Shown here: positions 1 through 12,592 of the stretch, piece by piece
Position numbering within the stretch: position 1 is the first letter of the stretch
Layout: every line of letters begins with the position of its first letter
DNA from: Channa striata
Lineage: Eukaryota; Chordata; Actinopteri; Anabantiformes; Channidae
Direction of reading: 5' to 3'
Assembly: GCA_033026295.1 (NCBI GenBank)
Contig: CM065169.1
Coordinates: 8,538,462 to 8,602,461 of the forward strand
Length of the DNA: 64,000 bases
Notes under the pieces: generated by a model
Told to the model about the DNA's origin: nothing
What the model saw: the letters and a program-made list of their open reading frames with translations, nothing else
The model's database searches: none
Made by a program: the position numbers and the translations under genes

Positions 1-533
1 TAAAGAATGTCAAAATGAGAAAATAATTATTATATTAAATAAAAATACAGAAAAAAATGATTACGTAAAGACCCCTTTCAAATTACTCACCTGAATCATC
101 ACTGGCGCTGCAGTTGGTTTCCAAAGTCCCACAGTTGGTTAAATGGGGATCACCTGAGTGCAGTGACTGTAGTAAATCCACCTGAAAGGTCCAGTTATTG
201 GTGAATCAGTATCCTGCTAAAAATCTGTACCAAGAAGACAATAAGACAATCCAGTTGACTCAATGAAAATATACCAGGAGGGAACTAGAGACAGACGCCC
301 CCGGGGCGTCTATGGTTCCTCTACAGGAATGACAGTTTTTAGTCTTATATTTTGATCCTGCTGTGTGTTCCGAATGTCTACCTCCACATAACAAACTACA
401 TCCAGTGCATCAAACCCAAATTTCAGTTTTATTCTGAGGTAAAGGAGATGCAAATAGAATCAGTACCTATGCAGCTTTGCTCCACGTGCGTTATCTGAAG
501 CTCTCGTGATTTATGATATTGTTGTGTTTGCAG
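1..533. other. intron or flank upstream of the first terminal exon
   Basis: I see no coding exon here. The stretch ends in a pyrimidine-rich splice acceptor (gttgtgtttgcag) directly before the exon at 534, so at least its right-hand part is intron of the + strand gene that ends at 653. The left window edge cuts that gene. Confidence 0.5.
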
Positions 534-653
534 ATGAACATGCTGCTACGACTGCAGGAGGCAGCCAACTACTCCAGCACACAGAGCTGCGACAGCGACA
601 GCACCAGTCACCATGACGACCTGCTGGACTCCTCACTTGAGTCGGCTTTATGA
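534..653 (+). CDS. C-terminal coding exon of an unrecognised gene (partial)
   Basis: The exon starts after a clean acceptor and reads 39 residues to TGA at 651-653. The start is leucine-rich and may finish a helix or coiled coil (LLRLQEAANY). A Ser/Asp/His-rich acidic tail follows (SCDSDSTSHHDDLLDSSLES) and the protein ends ...SAL. The low-complexity acidic tail ending on a splice-consistent stop, followed by about 4 kb without any other gene and a poly(A) signal, makes this a believable last coding exon. The reading assumes a phase-0 acceptor; the upstream exon lies outside the window. I cannot name the family with confidence. The adjacent C4orf3 suggests looking among genes near human 4q26, but I could not match it to one. 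Confidence 0.55.
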   Translation: MNMLLRLQEAANYSSTQSCDSDSTSHHDDLLDSSLESAL

Positions 654-3600
654 GACCGAGACTCTCTGGCCCTCTAAACCTTTGAACCTCCACTGCTACC
701 AGACACCACCATTATAATGCACAGATATATGATATATGAAAAGTTTTATTATCCAAAATGGTATGTTCACCATTTGACCTATTTTTACATAATGATGGTG
801 CAATATTAAATGAAATTATTTTATGTTTTAGAGAGCAGTTGCCAACTATCAAAATGATAAAACAGTCAGATAAGTTGGATTATTTCTATTTTAATGACAT
901 CACATGTTGAAGGTAGTCATTTTTAATGCAGTACAGCATTTCATAGATGTATGGGCAGGACTGTGTGTCTAAGAAGTGACTTTAGTTCCTCTGGCTTCTG
1001 AGGGGTTAATGACAGTGCTCCATTAACTCCATTCGTTTAACTTTGGGCGTCAATTTCCAAAGTGTCAGAGAAAAAAAGAATGGCAAAAATTTGACATGAC
1101 AAACTCAAAACTGGATTTTTCTTTTTTTACCCAATTATATCTTCAGATGTTTACAATGGGGGGGGGTTCTGTTGTTTATGTCTTTTGTTGTTTACAGAGG
1201 TGCTTTTCATAGACACACACACATATAAATGCACTTACACTTAGACAGCAGGAGGAGACTTTTTAATCAGAGGCTTTAATTGGTTCAAGCCCACATTTGA
1301 CCAACAGTCCAGGCTGCCAAAGTGTCCTTAAACAGGGCACTTGTTTCTCTACCATCCCTGGGCTACGCGACCACATTTGCTGAGGGAGGCAAGTTGCAGA
1401 ATACTGTAGTGTTACTGAGTGACACAATGCCCTCCTGTGGCCATATTGGAGATGTTAGTGTGGCTGTAAACGGCTTTTTGTTTCTTCACCTGCAAACTGG
1501 GCTCATCACAGATACACTAGTAGACTATGTTGTGATTATGTAACATCTGAAAAAGTCAGACACCAGCTCCTTGTTGTGGTTAATTGAACCGGCACCTCCA
1601 AAGTTAGTGCTGTAAAGTATACTTAAGTTTACTTCTAAAGAACACTTTTTTTTTAAATCTAGCTGTTTACCTTTTTGGGTGCCTTTACTCTTTATGAACA
1701 ACAATTGTGTAAAGGCAATTCTGTATCTTCGTGATGGCGCCATATGTGACTGATTTGAAACCAGAAAGCAAAACAAAACCTATACAGCCCAACTAGGATC
1801 ACAAGAGTTACATTATCACAACCCACTGACACACATTTCTCCTGGCCTCGGCTCAAAAGTCCGTCGAGCCTCGTGGTGCTGGTCTCCTGGCCTGAACCAT
1901 CTCAGTGTCAGGCACTGCCAAGCCGCTCCTCACTGCACTGTAAGCACAACAAAAGCGCATCTTCTGTGTGTCATCCAGCTACATTGCTACTGTGAAGAAA
2001 AAATGGAAAGTGCCAATGTTTCTTTTTTATTTACTGCCAAATGTGCACACACACACACAGCCCTATACACACACACACACTTTCCTTCACAATGTCGAGC
2101 TGACCATGATTGTAAACTTAGATGAAGTTGTTTTTGGCCTTCCTCACTCTGAAGCTTGTTGTCACTCATTGGCTTTGAATGCACCACGACTAGAGGACCC
2201 AGTCCCGTCCTTGGGTCATCACAAAACTTCAGCTGACTGTTTGCAAAATTCCTTCCCCACGTTAACCTGTGACATCATGTCTGTCAAGCTTTGGAGTTTT
2301 CTACCGATTTAAGCAGTGCACATTGACATGTAGTCAGCAAGCTGTTCGAACACGTTAGAGCTTGATGTCTGAACACTCTGTTAGCTGCAAATATTAGCAT
2401 GTTTGGCTCACTAGCTTCCTACCTGCACTAGTATTAACCAAGCATCAACACTATTTCCAAGTCCAAGCAGCATGTTAAATAACTACATTAGTTTTGTGAG
2501 CTTTGAAAAAATGCTCTGATTTTAATGAGCACATCCACGGTGTGGACGTGGAAATGCTATTGTGCTCTTCAGAACACATTTGTTAAAAAATGCAAGACAG
2601 TCAGCCAAATAGGGTTATTTTAGGATGAAAAACAGTTTGATATTACATTTAATTTTCACTAATTATCACTAGCTATACCCGACAGAAGTGTTAATTCGTG
2701 TCAGTGTATTGATAGCTTGTGAGGTTGCCGGATTTTTCCCTTGAGACCTGCAGCTTTTGGGTATCAAGTCCATATTTCAGACCCATTTAACAAGAAAATA
2801 CTTTTAAAACGGCTGGAATGGAATGGAATAGGAAGCTTGACAGGCTACAGGCAAGTGGCTTACAGTATCTTACTATGATTTGCAAATAGCGGAATTGCTG
2901 TGGCATTTTCTTTAGCCTGTTTGGAGAACAGCGCAGACACAGTGTGAGCAACAGGGAAATTCAAAAAGCAATTTTCCAGGACCTTCACCTGAGCAGAAAT
3001 GAAATGAGTTGTGACAGTGAACAAAATGTCAGTAATACTGAATGAAATATTAATGCAAGCTTAATCCACTAGGTCAGCATCTCATCTGAGATCTGTGAGG
3101 TACCAAAAAAAAAAAACATTTTAAAGTATTTGGTGATGCAAAATAAGCAGCTCAGCTCAATAGCTGAATTAGGGCACAATGATACTGGTGCTTTCTCACT
3201 GCCTTAAATGTGCAAAAATGTGGGAGGCATCCCCTCCTATTGGTGAGAAAAAATAGATGATGGTGATGATGATGATGATAATGATCTGCTTCCCGTTATG
3301 TCAAAGATGCTGCTTGTAGTGGGAAAAACTGCTTCTTTTGTTTGTTGATCCTTCTTCCTCCAAGTAGCTTGCTCTTGTTTCCTGACAGCTAAAATATAAA
3401 AGAGCTGTCGCTGAATTAAAACCTGATCAATATTGTAAAAACATTTACAAGGGGTGGGGTATTTTTTAGTTGTTGTTTTGTGGCCCAGTTGACCTGGGCT
3501 CACTTGAACTGACAGGAGCACAACTGAACTGTTTTGGGTTTTTTAGCCTGGCGAGCATGTTATGAAGCTTTCTAAAGGAGATTCATTAAGAAGAGACCTT

Positions 3601-4722
3601 TACCTTTACATATGTGTGTACTGGACGGAAGCCATTTTAAATTTTGATTGTCCTCTTTCTTTAATGAGTGGGTTGGTTTTGCACACTTTGGTCGGGGTGG
3701 GTTGTAAATACTTAAGTCTTGCACAGTGAATCAAAGATGCATTCTGCCCTGTTGATGTTACAGTATGCTTAACCCGCTGAGTAAATTATTGTACTTTGAA
3801 AATGGAGAGAAAAAAAAATGCAAAAACTTAACACACTATCAGAAACAGATGTGTGTCTTGTGGTGATGGGATGTGTTGCCTATGCAGGATGCATACAGTG
3901 TACAGTAAGAAAACAGTTTTAACTCACTGAATCCACAGACTAAGAACAAAAAAGAGGCACTTTTCCAGTATCTCCCCCCTGCCCCCCATATTCTCTGGAC
4001 CCTCTCTGTGTTTAGGAATGCTCGTTGTTCCTTAGAAGCACTTCCTCTTTGGACATTTTAACCCGAGCTTACCGCCACGTTAGGCTTGCCAGCTGTCCGA
4101 GTCACTGAAGCTGACCTGACACCGTACTGTATGCGTTTACCAACAACCAACAGGTGCTACTAGTCCAAGCCCGTCAGAGACCCACGTTGTCACAACCTCA
4201 GGACAATCTTACCTTCTACAATCTTACCTGTGTTCAGCTTCAAACGTCTCTACAGCCAAGCCTCTGATGGTTGCACATGGATCTGGTCAACTTGGCCAGC
4301 AAGGGTGTGTAGTTGCATGCTAAGGGTGTAGTAACAGTGGTGACAGGTTGCTCCTCACCTAGACACTGATGTATCAAACCTGAGCTTCGCGCTCCCTTTT
4401 TTCACCCTCTCAGCTAATCTACACTCCTGTTATAGGCCATTAGTTCCCAAACTAGCAGAACTTTGACACCGTTAACAGTGTAAACCATAGTGTTGATGAT
4501 CCGCTGGTAATTTCTCCCACTTAACACTTTGCAGTTAATTCTCAGTTGAAAAACATAGCATTTACTCTGGATTGAGAGCAAGTTTTATTCTTTTGGGGTC
4601 AAACATTTGTCCTTAAATGTTTTATATTTTGTACATTTGTATGTAACATATCATGTAAATAGACAGAGACAGTGATTTAAATCATCTGGAGGATTTTGTA
4701 GTCTTTGTAAAGCCCTAATAAA
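654..4722 (+). other. long 3' UTR with poly(A) signal
   Basis: About 4 kb without any convincing exon on either strand, AT-rich, ending at AATAAA (4717-4722). It is best read as the 3' UTR of the gene whose last coding exon ends at 653. It contains a short CA tract near 1204-1222, CA microsatellites at 2046-2082 and a GAT-rich tract at 3256-3283. An internal poly(A) site cannot be excluded. Confidence 0.45.
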
Positions 4723-5371
4723 TGGTATTTGGTGTCACACAAACAAATAACATGGTTTTGTCTTATTTGTGTGCACTGGAAAAACATGTTTGTGTGGTTA
4801 ATTAGGGGCAGTAAAGGGAGTGACAGATAAAGACAAAAACTCTACTTGAGCAGAAGTTCGGTTATTCCTGGGATACCAAGCAGAGACTAACTCAATGAGT
4901 TATTAGTTAATATATATGTTAATATATATTGTTACGTTGTGAATAATTGTGAATAATTACTTCTCACCTTGAAAGCACTAATTGTGGAGCTTGGTCTTTC
5001 ACAATAAAGACAATCAAGGTAATCAAATCAAATATAAAAACATCATTGGACATTGCAACAGTATCAGTAGTTTTATTATTACTGTCCAGACATAATTGAA
5101 TTGTTTGCAGTCTTGTTAAGAACAGGCAGTGATATATGAATGACCTGAGAGAGACTAACAATCTTCGGTGTTCGTAACACGAGCACACATGCAATGGCCT
5201 TTATATTCTCGGAGAATCCCAGAGTGTGTCTATTGAAATGTCAGTGAACGTTCTGCATCTAATAGACAGGAAGTAGAAATAAAATGCAACGAGGAGAGCT
5301 TTATGTTGAAAGCGTACGTGGCGTCTCGGAGTTTCACTTCCGGGTCGCTCACAGTTTCAGCCAAACCAAAG
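4723..5371. other. intergenic spacer and 5' region of C4orf3
   Basis: No coding exon is seen. TA-rich repeats occur at 4910-4932. The last 100 bases are relatively CpG-rich and probably hold the transcription start and 5' leader of the microprotein gene at 5372. Confidence 0.4.
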
Positions 5372-5527
5372 ATGGGACGCGGAGCCGAGTCTGAAGACGA
5401 CGATCAACTGTTCAAATCTAAAGGAGCCTCGGTGCCTTTACCGAAACACTCCTACTGGTTTGACTTTTGGGCGTTTGTGCTCTTTGACTTCGCATTTTTC
5501 CTCCTCATTTATTTCATAGTCCCTTAG
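5372..5527 (+). CDS. c4orf3: another-regulin (ALN) microprotein, C4orf3 homologue
   Basis: A 51-residue single-pass membrane microprotein. It has an acidic N-terminus (MGRGAESEDDDQLFKSKG), then LPKHSYWFDFWAFVLFDFAF and a hydrophobic end ...LLIYFIVP. The core LPKHSYW-D-W-F-LFD-FL-YF matches human C4orf3 (another-regulin), an endoplasmic reticulum micropeptide of the phospholamban/sarcolipin/DWORF group that regulates the SERCA calcium pump. An in-frame ATG at 5303 would add 23 residues. I prefer 5372 because the added stretch lacks family features and human ALN is of similar size. The stop codon is followed three bases later by a strong splice donor (AAG/GTGAGT at 5531), so the 3' UTR is spliced. 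The family is clear; activity toward SERCA is inferred. Confidence 0.86.
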   Translation: MGRGAESEDDDQLFKSKGASVPLPKHSYWFDFWAFVLFDFAFFLLIYFIVP

Positions 5528-7074
5528 AAGGTGAGTTGGAAAAGTTTCTAGCTTGTTAGCAGAGGGCGGCTACGGAAGTCGTGACGCTAACTAACGAGCT
5601 TGTAATGTTACAGCTTTGTGTCGGTTGTTCAGCAAGGAAAGAACGGATGACATTTATAATGAATGTCTATGTCAGATCCACTTTCTAAATGCCGTACAAA
5701 TGCACAGTGTTTTCATAAAGTATTTACACGCTCTTCGCTTTCTTAATGTTAATGGTTCTAATATGTTGCTGCAGACAGATCCTGTCTGCAAAATCACAAA
5801 TGGAAAAAGTCAAGAAGTGGGCCTGAAAGTGCATGTGCATAGTCTACCTGTTTAATGTTAGTTAGCTTACAGTGACGTCAGGAAACAGCCATGGCTCTTT
5901 ACATTTTGTACACAGGCACTCACTCATAGGCTGCACGTTTTGTCAGATTAAATTTGCACTGATAGTGAACAATAGTCTTAAACTTTGCCACAGATTCTGA
6001 CCAGATTTCACCCTTCTTAACTACAGATAAGGGTCAATTATTTAAAGCGCACATTACTCTGAAAAGCAACAGTCGTACCTCTTCCTTTGATTATCAAAAT
6101 GTGATGGGGGTTTGTGTACTGAGGGATTCAGTGGATGTGTACAACCAATTGTTTTCACTCGTTTTAATCTCCCAATGCAGAGTATGGATTTATAAAACTT
6201 AAACTTTATAATCATTTCGACCAAAACCAGACCATGAGCCTTGACTGTAGCCTCTAAACGCTCTAATAACAGTTACACTTACACAAAGCTGCAACATTTA
6301 CCTCAAAACTGGATATCATCTGTGTCTGAGGATTTGTGTTTGGTTTAATGAGTTTTTATTTTTGTCTTATATGTGAATATTTCTGTTTAAGAATTATCCT
6401 GGGCTCTAGAGACTGAAGAAATGGAGTGCTGTTCCTGCCCTGCTGTCCAGAATGCTAACCCAGCTTTGGAAAAATTTCACATTTTTGGATATCTCTTCCC
6501 GGTTTCCACAGACTGGACCCTGGAACTGAAAGTTTTCTATATCTGGCGTTTCTCTTTGATTTCAGTGATATGAACCACAGATTTAATTTCCACAATTACA
6601 TGTTGCCAGTTGCTCTGGAGTCACTGTTGGACTGGTTTATTATGTTTCCATGGGAAGAGAAGACATTCAAGCATTTGTGTTATTTAAAAGTAGCAATGGC
6701 AATATAGGTATTTATAAAATGTGTCTGCCTAAAAGGACTAAATTGCTATTGTGTTATCACTATAAATGTCAAACAGTACAGCAGACTTGCTCAGTGTTTT
6801 CCATGAATTACCCGCTGTTTATGACCTTTACTCGTATAGCATCCGGTGTTGTCTGTAATTTCCCAGTTAACCTGACAAGCAACTAGACCTTTTTTTCTCA
6901 GGCGCTAAGTTGTTGTTGTTGTAGACCTACATTTGGAAATGTGTTTTATTTTATCCTGACAACCCATGTAATGAGCAACATTTTTATTTATTTGAACAAC
7001 ACTGGAATAGTGTGTTTTGTGGGTCATGATTCCAGCACACTAAAAGCTTTGCACATGTAGAAATATGCAAATAA
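5528..7074 (+). other. C4orf3 3' UTR intron and terminal non-coding exon
   Basis: The donor at 5531 opens an intron. The acceptor was not fixed; candidates are the pyrimidine-rich sites near 6390-6405 and at 6564. AATAAA at 7069-7074 is the likely end of the transcript. No other coding sequence is seen. Confidence 0.4.
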
Positions 7075-7520
7075 AATATATTTACCTACCTGGGTGGGAC
7101 CTTTATTGTATTTACACACATTTTCAATCTGGTTGTCATAAAAGTCTCATTAGGCACAATATGAGTATAGATGTATTTGTTGTTAATTTCCTGCAGATGG
7201 CAACAAAATTTAACAAAAAACTGCATTTCCTTAAGAAGTTGCGTGTGATTGCTGAAAGCCAGCTGCTTGCAACCTTTGCCACTGTGAGATCTAAAACCAT
7301 GAACAATTTAGAAGTGAAAGCACATGTATTAAAAAAATTAACAATTTACACAAAACCTGGAAACCTAGTATTTTGCTTGTAAAATATTGTCAGCTGGTGC
7401 TATTTTCTATTACGCTTTTATTTTGAAATTCTACAACACGTGTTTCCGCTTACATGGGAGCTAACGAAAACGTTTTCCAACTTTGTGATACTGTTATGGT
7501 GACTTTGTGTTGCTTGGATC
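7075..7520. other. intergenic region and 5' leader of the first TINF2_N-ZNF gene
   Basis: AT-rich and without an exon up to about 7440, then more CpG-rich into the first coding exon at 7521. The likely promoter and 5' UTR lie within the last 100-150 bases. No TATA box stands out. Confidence 0.35.
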
Positions 7521-10500
7521 ATGGAAACGGCTGTCAGCTGCTACCAGGAGGAAAACACGGGTCCGTTTCTCTTGTCTTCCGCTGTTTTCGTTACCGTAGA
7601 AGTCGTCTCCTGCGTCGTAAGCTCTTAGCTCAGCTGATAGCGGGGATTGCAGCTAACGAGCTAAATGTAACGTGAACTGAACGCAGCAAAACATGCAGTG
7701 AAGGCAACAATTACTGTGTGTAATGTAATGTAAGATTTTAACATTAGATTTCCTGTTGTTGTGCTAAGTAGCTAGCTAAGCTAACTATAAGTTAACAGTC
7801 CAGTGATTAACGGAGTTGGGCGCTGCTCAGTTTTATAGTTCGCTGTCCTGTGTCCAGGAAAAACGTGTGTGGTGTAAGTGATGAAAACAGACTATGTACC
7901 AAACAACAAGGCTGCGATAACGTTCGTCACGTGTCAGCTGTGGACGTGAGGTGACGTCTGATTAACAAAAGGTTCCCAAATGACCAACGACTCTAGACTT
8001 TTAATCACATTTTAATTCTAAATTTATACATGAGTCGTGGCCCTTTGTCGAGTCCTACCAGTCGTGTGTTTGCTGTGGAACAAGAAAACACTCGTGTGTC
8101 ATACTCCTGTCAATCACATACATGCATATATATTTATGTCCACACAGACATTTTCCTGCCATTGTCATCATTAAGGCTGCTGATCCCCCCTCTGCGGCTG
8201 CTTTCTGCGGCCATGTGGCAGGTGGCTCAGCGGAGAGATGTTTTTGACTATGAAAAGCTTGATGAGTTTGTATCAGTGGTGATGGCCGCAGTTCCAGACC
8301 TGCTCAGTCCCAAGCAGCAAGGAAAACTGCTTCTCCGACTGCGATCAAAAGTGAGTATGCAGCTTTCAGACGAGCTGAAGTTATGTTGACACACCTTATA
8401 AAAACCATTATTTAGGTGTCTTGCTGGAAGTCTTTCTGCTATTTTCTCTTCAGATTATTCTTGAGTTGTGCAGAAATGAGGAAACCGCCAACATTTTGTG
8501 TGTACAGCCTCATCTAGATCGAATCCGTCCGCCTGGATACACAGGGGTAAGAGCATCTCAGTCCTTTGTACCATTGTCACCTACTGTACAGGTGGTGGCC
8601 CACCTCTTGTAGTTACTGGTCAAGCGAAAAATTGAATGCTTACATTTTTTTGACACGGCCCGAGTAACAGTGATTTCTTTCAGAGTGGAGATGCAGAGGT
8701 GGATGCAGAAGAAGCCATTTTTGTGGAGCTCATCCAAACACTTTTGAAAGACCCAGCGGAGAGGGAGCATTTTTACCAGGTGAGCCAGCATTTTATTTAT
8801 TTATTTATTGCTTGTGATGGCATAGTTTTGTATTAATGCATCATTGTGCTTTTTGAATACATTTTACCTTTGTTCTTTCCAGGAAGTTTTTCCAGCAGAG
8901 TATGGTCTCAGCTATGACACAGACATGCAGCTACTTGTGTGGGAGTTTCTTTCAAAACTGGAAAAACTCCTGCCAGTACCAGACCTCGCTCAGGTATGGC
9001 AGGCTATAGTTATTATTGGTATGCATTGTTTTTTTTCAGACTTATTAGTATAGGTGTCATGGTGGATTTAGTGTTGTGTATGTGATTGTCTTTAATTTTT
9101 TATTAGGGTCATCAACTGCGAAATATACTCTGTTTGATCACATTTCGACCTCTAAACTGACAGTATGCTCGTGCTTAGACCCAAAGTCATTCTTGCTGAC
9201 ACGTTTGCATCTGTTGATAAACAGACTGTTTTGTGGCTGACCTCTGCTCCATCCGTACTGAAGGAATGCATGGAGGCTCTCTCCAGTCCCGAAGACCTTA
9301 GGTCTCTCCTGCAACACCACACATGCCTCAAGCACCTTGGCACTCAAGGTAAATCACATAAGAATGTAAACAAGTTAAGGAGAAGGAGCAGCAGATGAGC
9401 AAGCCAGGGGTGTATTATGCGCCAAAAACAATATAATGTGGCTAAAAAACGTGATGATACAAACCCCACAAACTGTAACAGTGTTAAAATCACAAACTGT
9501 AAGAGCGTTTAAATCATAAACCCAGAACCGTGAAGAGATTTCTGCTGCCTGAAAATGTTGATTTCCTTAGTAAAACACTTATATTATTGTGCTTAACTAC
9601 AAATATAAATTAGTTTCTATAACAACATTCAATTGTTTTTGTACTCTGGGAACTATTGCAACTATACAGTTTGATAATGTTCAAATCAGAGTACAAACAT
9701 ACAGAGTGTAACATTGCCCCTCGTCTTAATGGGGGCATTGTTCATATATAAAGGACATTATGGTGGATATTTTAGGAAGGCAGAGAACTGCTGGATAAAT
9801 AATATGCACAGAATCTAACTTCAGAGATTTATTTTTAAAAATCTTTGTTAATCTACAAATCTATAAATTCTTACTTCAAACTGACATTGTCAAATTGGAT
9901 CCTGAGTTCCCTAATTTTGTTTGTGATCACACAAATGTAATTAAAAGAAATTAGGCAGTTTTTGTCTGTATTTTCCAAAGTCAATTTTATGTGATTACCG
10001 AGGCATATGAAAATGTGAAGGCCAGAAACCAGGGAGCTTTCAAGCAACAACACTACAAAGTTGCCTTCATATGTGCATATACCACTTACTTATACTATCT
10101 GTGTTACTGCCTAGGCACCACTGTGGAGATGTCCACCCAGGTCTTTGTCTGCTCTGAATGTCCATTCTTCCACATGCAGGAGTCATACCTGCAGCAGCAC
10201 ATAGAACACAGTCACCCTAAGCCTTACACCAAACTCCAGAAGGCTGCTGAGACTGCTGAGGCCCCCAAGAAGAAGGCCCATTGCCCTGAGTTCCCAAAGC
10301 CTTTCCCCATCCACGACAGACCTGACCCTCACACGTGTCAGGAGTGTGGCAAAACATTCACGCGTGCCTCTGATGTGACTCGCCATCGCCGCACACACAC
10401 TGGTGAGCGCCCGTACACCTGTGAGAAATGCAAAAAGGGCTTCAAGAACTCTTGGGATTTGACCAGACATCAGCGCATTCACACTGGAGAAAGACCCTTT

Positions 10501-11586
10501 CTCTGCTCCCAGTGTGGCAAACGTTTCACACAGATGGGTTTGCTCAAACTGCACTTCGAAAGAACCACATGCAGCCAAACTTGCAACCCTCTTCTGGACT
10601 TAGCAACAGAGGTTGTCATAGCAGAGGAGATGTCAGAGAAAAGTGGTGGTCAGTACAAATGTCAGAAATGTGGCGAGAGCTTCATTAGCATCCTGGAGAG
10701 GCTGAGGCACAGGCAGACTCACGTGGTGAGGCGTCAGTATAAATGTTCCCTCTGTGAGAAAATCTATAGCCGAGCATCCGACTTGAAGAGACACCAGATG
10801 AAACACACAGGCGAGAGACCATTTGCCTGTGAGTGTGGAAAAAACTTCACGCATGTGTGGCTTCTGCATAAGCACCAGCAGATCCACACCAGGGAGCGCC
10901 CGTACCCCTGTACAGAGTGTGGGAAGAGCTTTACACAGCTCCAGATCCTCAACAGGCATTTACTGACTCACAACGGCCAGCGACCTTTCGAGTGCTCCTA
11001 CTGTGAGAAGAACTTCACCCAGCTGGCAAGCCTGACACGCCATGAGCGAATCCACACAGGTGAGAGGCCGTACCTGTGCACCACCTGCAAGAAGGCTTTC
11101 CTCACACACGGAGAGCTGGTCAGACATCAGCGCAGCCACAGCAACTTTAGGCCTTTCAGTTGCTCACAGTGCCCAAAGAGCTTCAAAACAAAGCGCGCTC
11201 AAAGTGAACACATCAACACACACACAGGTGAACGCCCATTCGCATGCACGAGCTGCGGGAAGAAATTTGCCAAGTCGACTTCGCTTATCCGCCACAACCT
11301 GACTCACACAGGGGAGCGACCCCACCAGTGTTCTCAGTGCGGGAAGACTTTCCTTACATCTGGTGAACTGCTCCTCCACAAAAGGACCCACACCGGAGAA
11401 AGGCCCTATCCCTGCTCGTACTGCGAGAGGAGGTTCAGGTGTTCCTCCGACCTCAACATGCACATCCGAACACACACTGGGGAGAAGCCACACAGCTGTT
11501 CGTTGTGTAAGAAGAGCTTTTCTACGTCTACAAGGCTGAAGAGACACATGCGCACACACACGGAGAAGGGTCTAATGATGGAATAA
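7521..11586 (+). CDS. TIN2 N-terminal-like domain fused to a C2H2 zinc-finger array (copy A)
   Basis: Inferred CDS exons are 7521-7560, 8148-8350, 8454-8546, 8684-8779, 8883-8993, 9225-9348 and 10115-11586. They total 2139 nt, 712 residues, all with GT-AG junctions in frame. Exons 2-6 (about residues 14-222) resemble the TINF2_N domain of the shelterin protein TIN2. Recognisable blocks are LRLLIPPLRLL, MWQVAQRRDVF, a central VELIQTLLKDP and a late WEFLSKLEKLLPVPD, which parallels human TIN2 (LFEYLCQLEKALPTP). The last exon opens with a degenerate finger (CSECPFFHMQ...H), then 14 C2H2 units with TGERP linkers. Finger 3 ends in Cys instead of the final His. Finger 6 has C-x1-C (FACECGKNF). A nuclear, DNA-binding role is likely; whether the domain binds shelterin partners is unknown. 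Exon 1 (METAVSCYQ...) is the least certain part. It was chosen because its phase fits exon 2 and mirrors the copy at 26.7-33.1 kb. Confidence 0.82.
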
Positions 11587-12217
11587 TTTAGCCTTTAAGC
11601 TGTCAGCAGGTAATGATGTATATTGAAACAGGATAGTGATGACATTAAAAATAAAAGGCTTTAAGTAAATATGGCTCTCAACATTTTTTGCCTTTTAATT
11701 TTTGGAGATGAAGAAATTGCTGTATCAGGCCCATTATTCATGGGCACATATAGATTGTCAGGATGTGTTTAAAATTAATAATAGTTTGGGTTATTTTTAT
11801 GAGCTGAAAATGTTGAATTTTTGAGTTAGTCAATTAAAACTGCAGAACTTGAAGACATGTCAGAAATTTTAAACTTAAACCTTTAGGGCTATAGAAAGAA
11901 CATTTCAAAAAAAGGGACCTGAAGATCTGTTGCAGCAGGATACACAGTGAAACCACAGATTTCATACAGCTGGGACATAGAGAGAGGATAGGAATATGAT
12001 TAACTGTCTGTACATTGATTTGTTTATGTCTTGGAAATGACTTGATTTTAAAGCAGTAACAATTAGATCTTCACATGCTTCCCCATCACAGTTTCTCAAC
12101 AAACTAACAATGTTGTAAAGATGCCACATTGGGGAAAAGTATAGGGTGTAAGAGCAGGATGTTTGTAAATCTTTGGTCTTCTTTTTCTCTCTCCACTTTC
12201 CACTCAGCCCAACCGAT
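11587..12217 (+). other. 3' UTR of copy A and AT-rich flank
   Basis: The UTR follows TAA at 11584-11586. AATAAA at 11650-11655 gives a very short 3' UTR of about 70-90 bases. The rest up to 12217 is AT-rich with no gene seen. Confidence 0.5.
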
Positions 12218-12425
12218 CAAGGCAGATGGCCGCCCACCCTGAGCCTGGTTCTGCTGGAGGTTTCTTCCGTTAAAGGGAGTTTTTCCTCTCCACTGTTGCC
12301 TATAGCTGCTCAAGGGGGATTTGTTGGGTTTTCTCAAAATGTGTGTATAGTCTAGACTTTCTTATGTAAAGTGCCTTGAGATGACTGTTGTGAATTGGCG
12401 CTTTATAAATAAAGTTGAATTGAAT
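12218..12425 (+). repeat. dispersed teleost repeat (CCACCCTGAGCCTGGTTCTG family)
   Basis: Strong match by recall to a very common teleost interspersed repeat. It contains GAGCCTGGTTCTGCTGGAGG, then GGGAGTTTTTCCTCTCC, and ends in GCGCTTTATAAATAAAGTTG and a GAATTGAATTG tail. It has no coding capacity, so it is a non-autonomous element. Its 3' part is repeated inverted at 12527-12590. Confidence 0.7.
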
Positions 12426-12526
12426 TGAAAATTGTAATCCATTCAGAGCACAGTGTATCTTTAAATAAAACAAAATGTCCTTGATCAAACCTTTTATTTG
12501 CAATAATTTATTCAATCTCAATTTTT

Positions 12527-12592
12527 AATTCAACTTTATTTATTTATATATTCACAACAAAGTCATCTCAGGGCACTTTACATAATAAATTT
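12527..12592 (-). repeat. inverted partial copy of the 12.2 kb repeat end
   Basis: Read on the minus strand it gives TTATTATGTAAAGTGCCCTG, then AGATGACT...GTTGTGAA and AAATAAAGTTGAATT. This is a diverged inverted copy of 12361-12420, with about 105 bases between the arms. A stem-loop could form. Confidence 0.65.

Noticed and set aside
9991..10114. Extension of the zinc-finger frame upstream with its own ATG at 9991
   Set aside because: The stretch contains a normal intron end, and the acceptor at 10114 joins exon 6 in frame. Its codons lack any conservation with copy B.
10183..11559. Minus-strand frames across the zinc-finger exon
   Set aside because: Shadow frames of the C2H2 repeats. The plus-strand frame explains the sequence fully.
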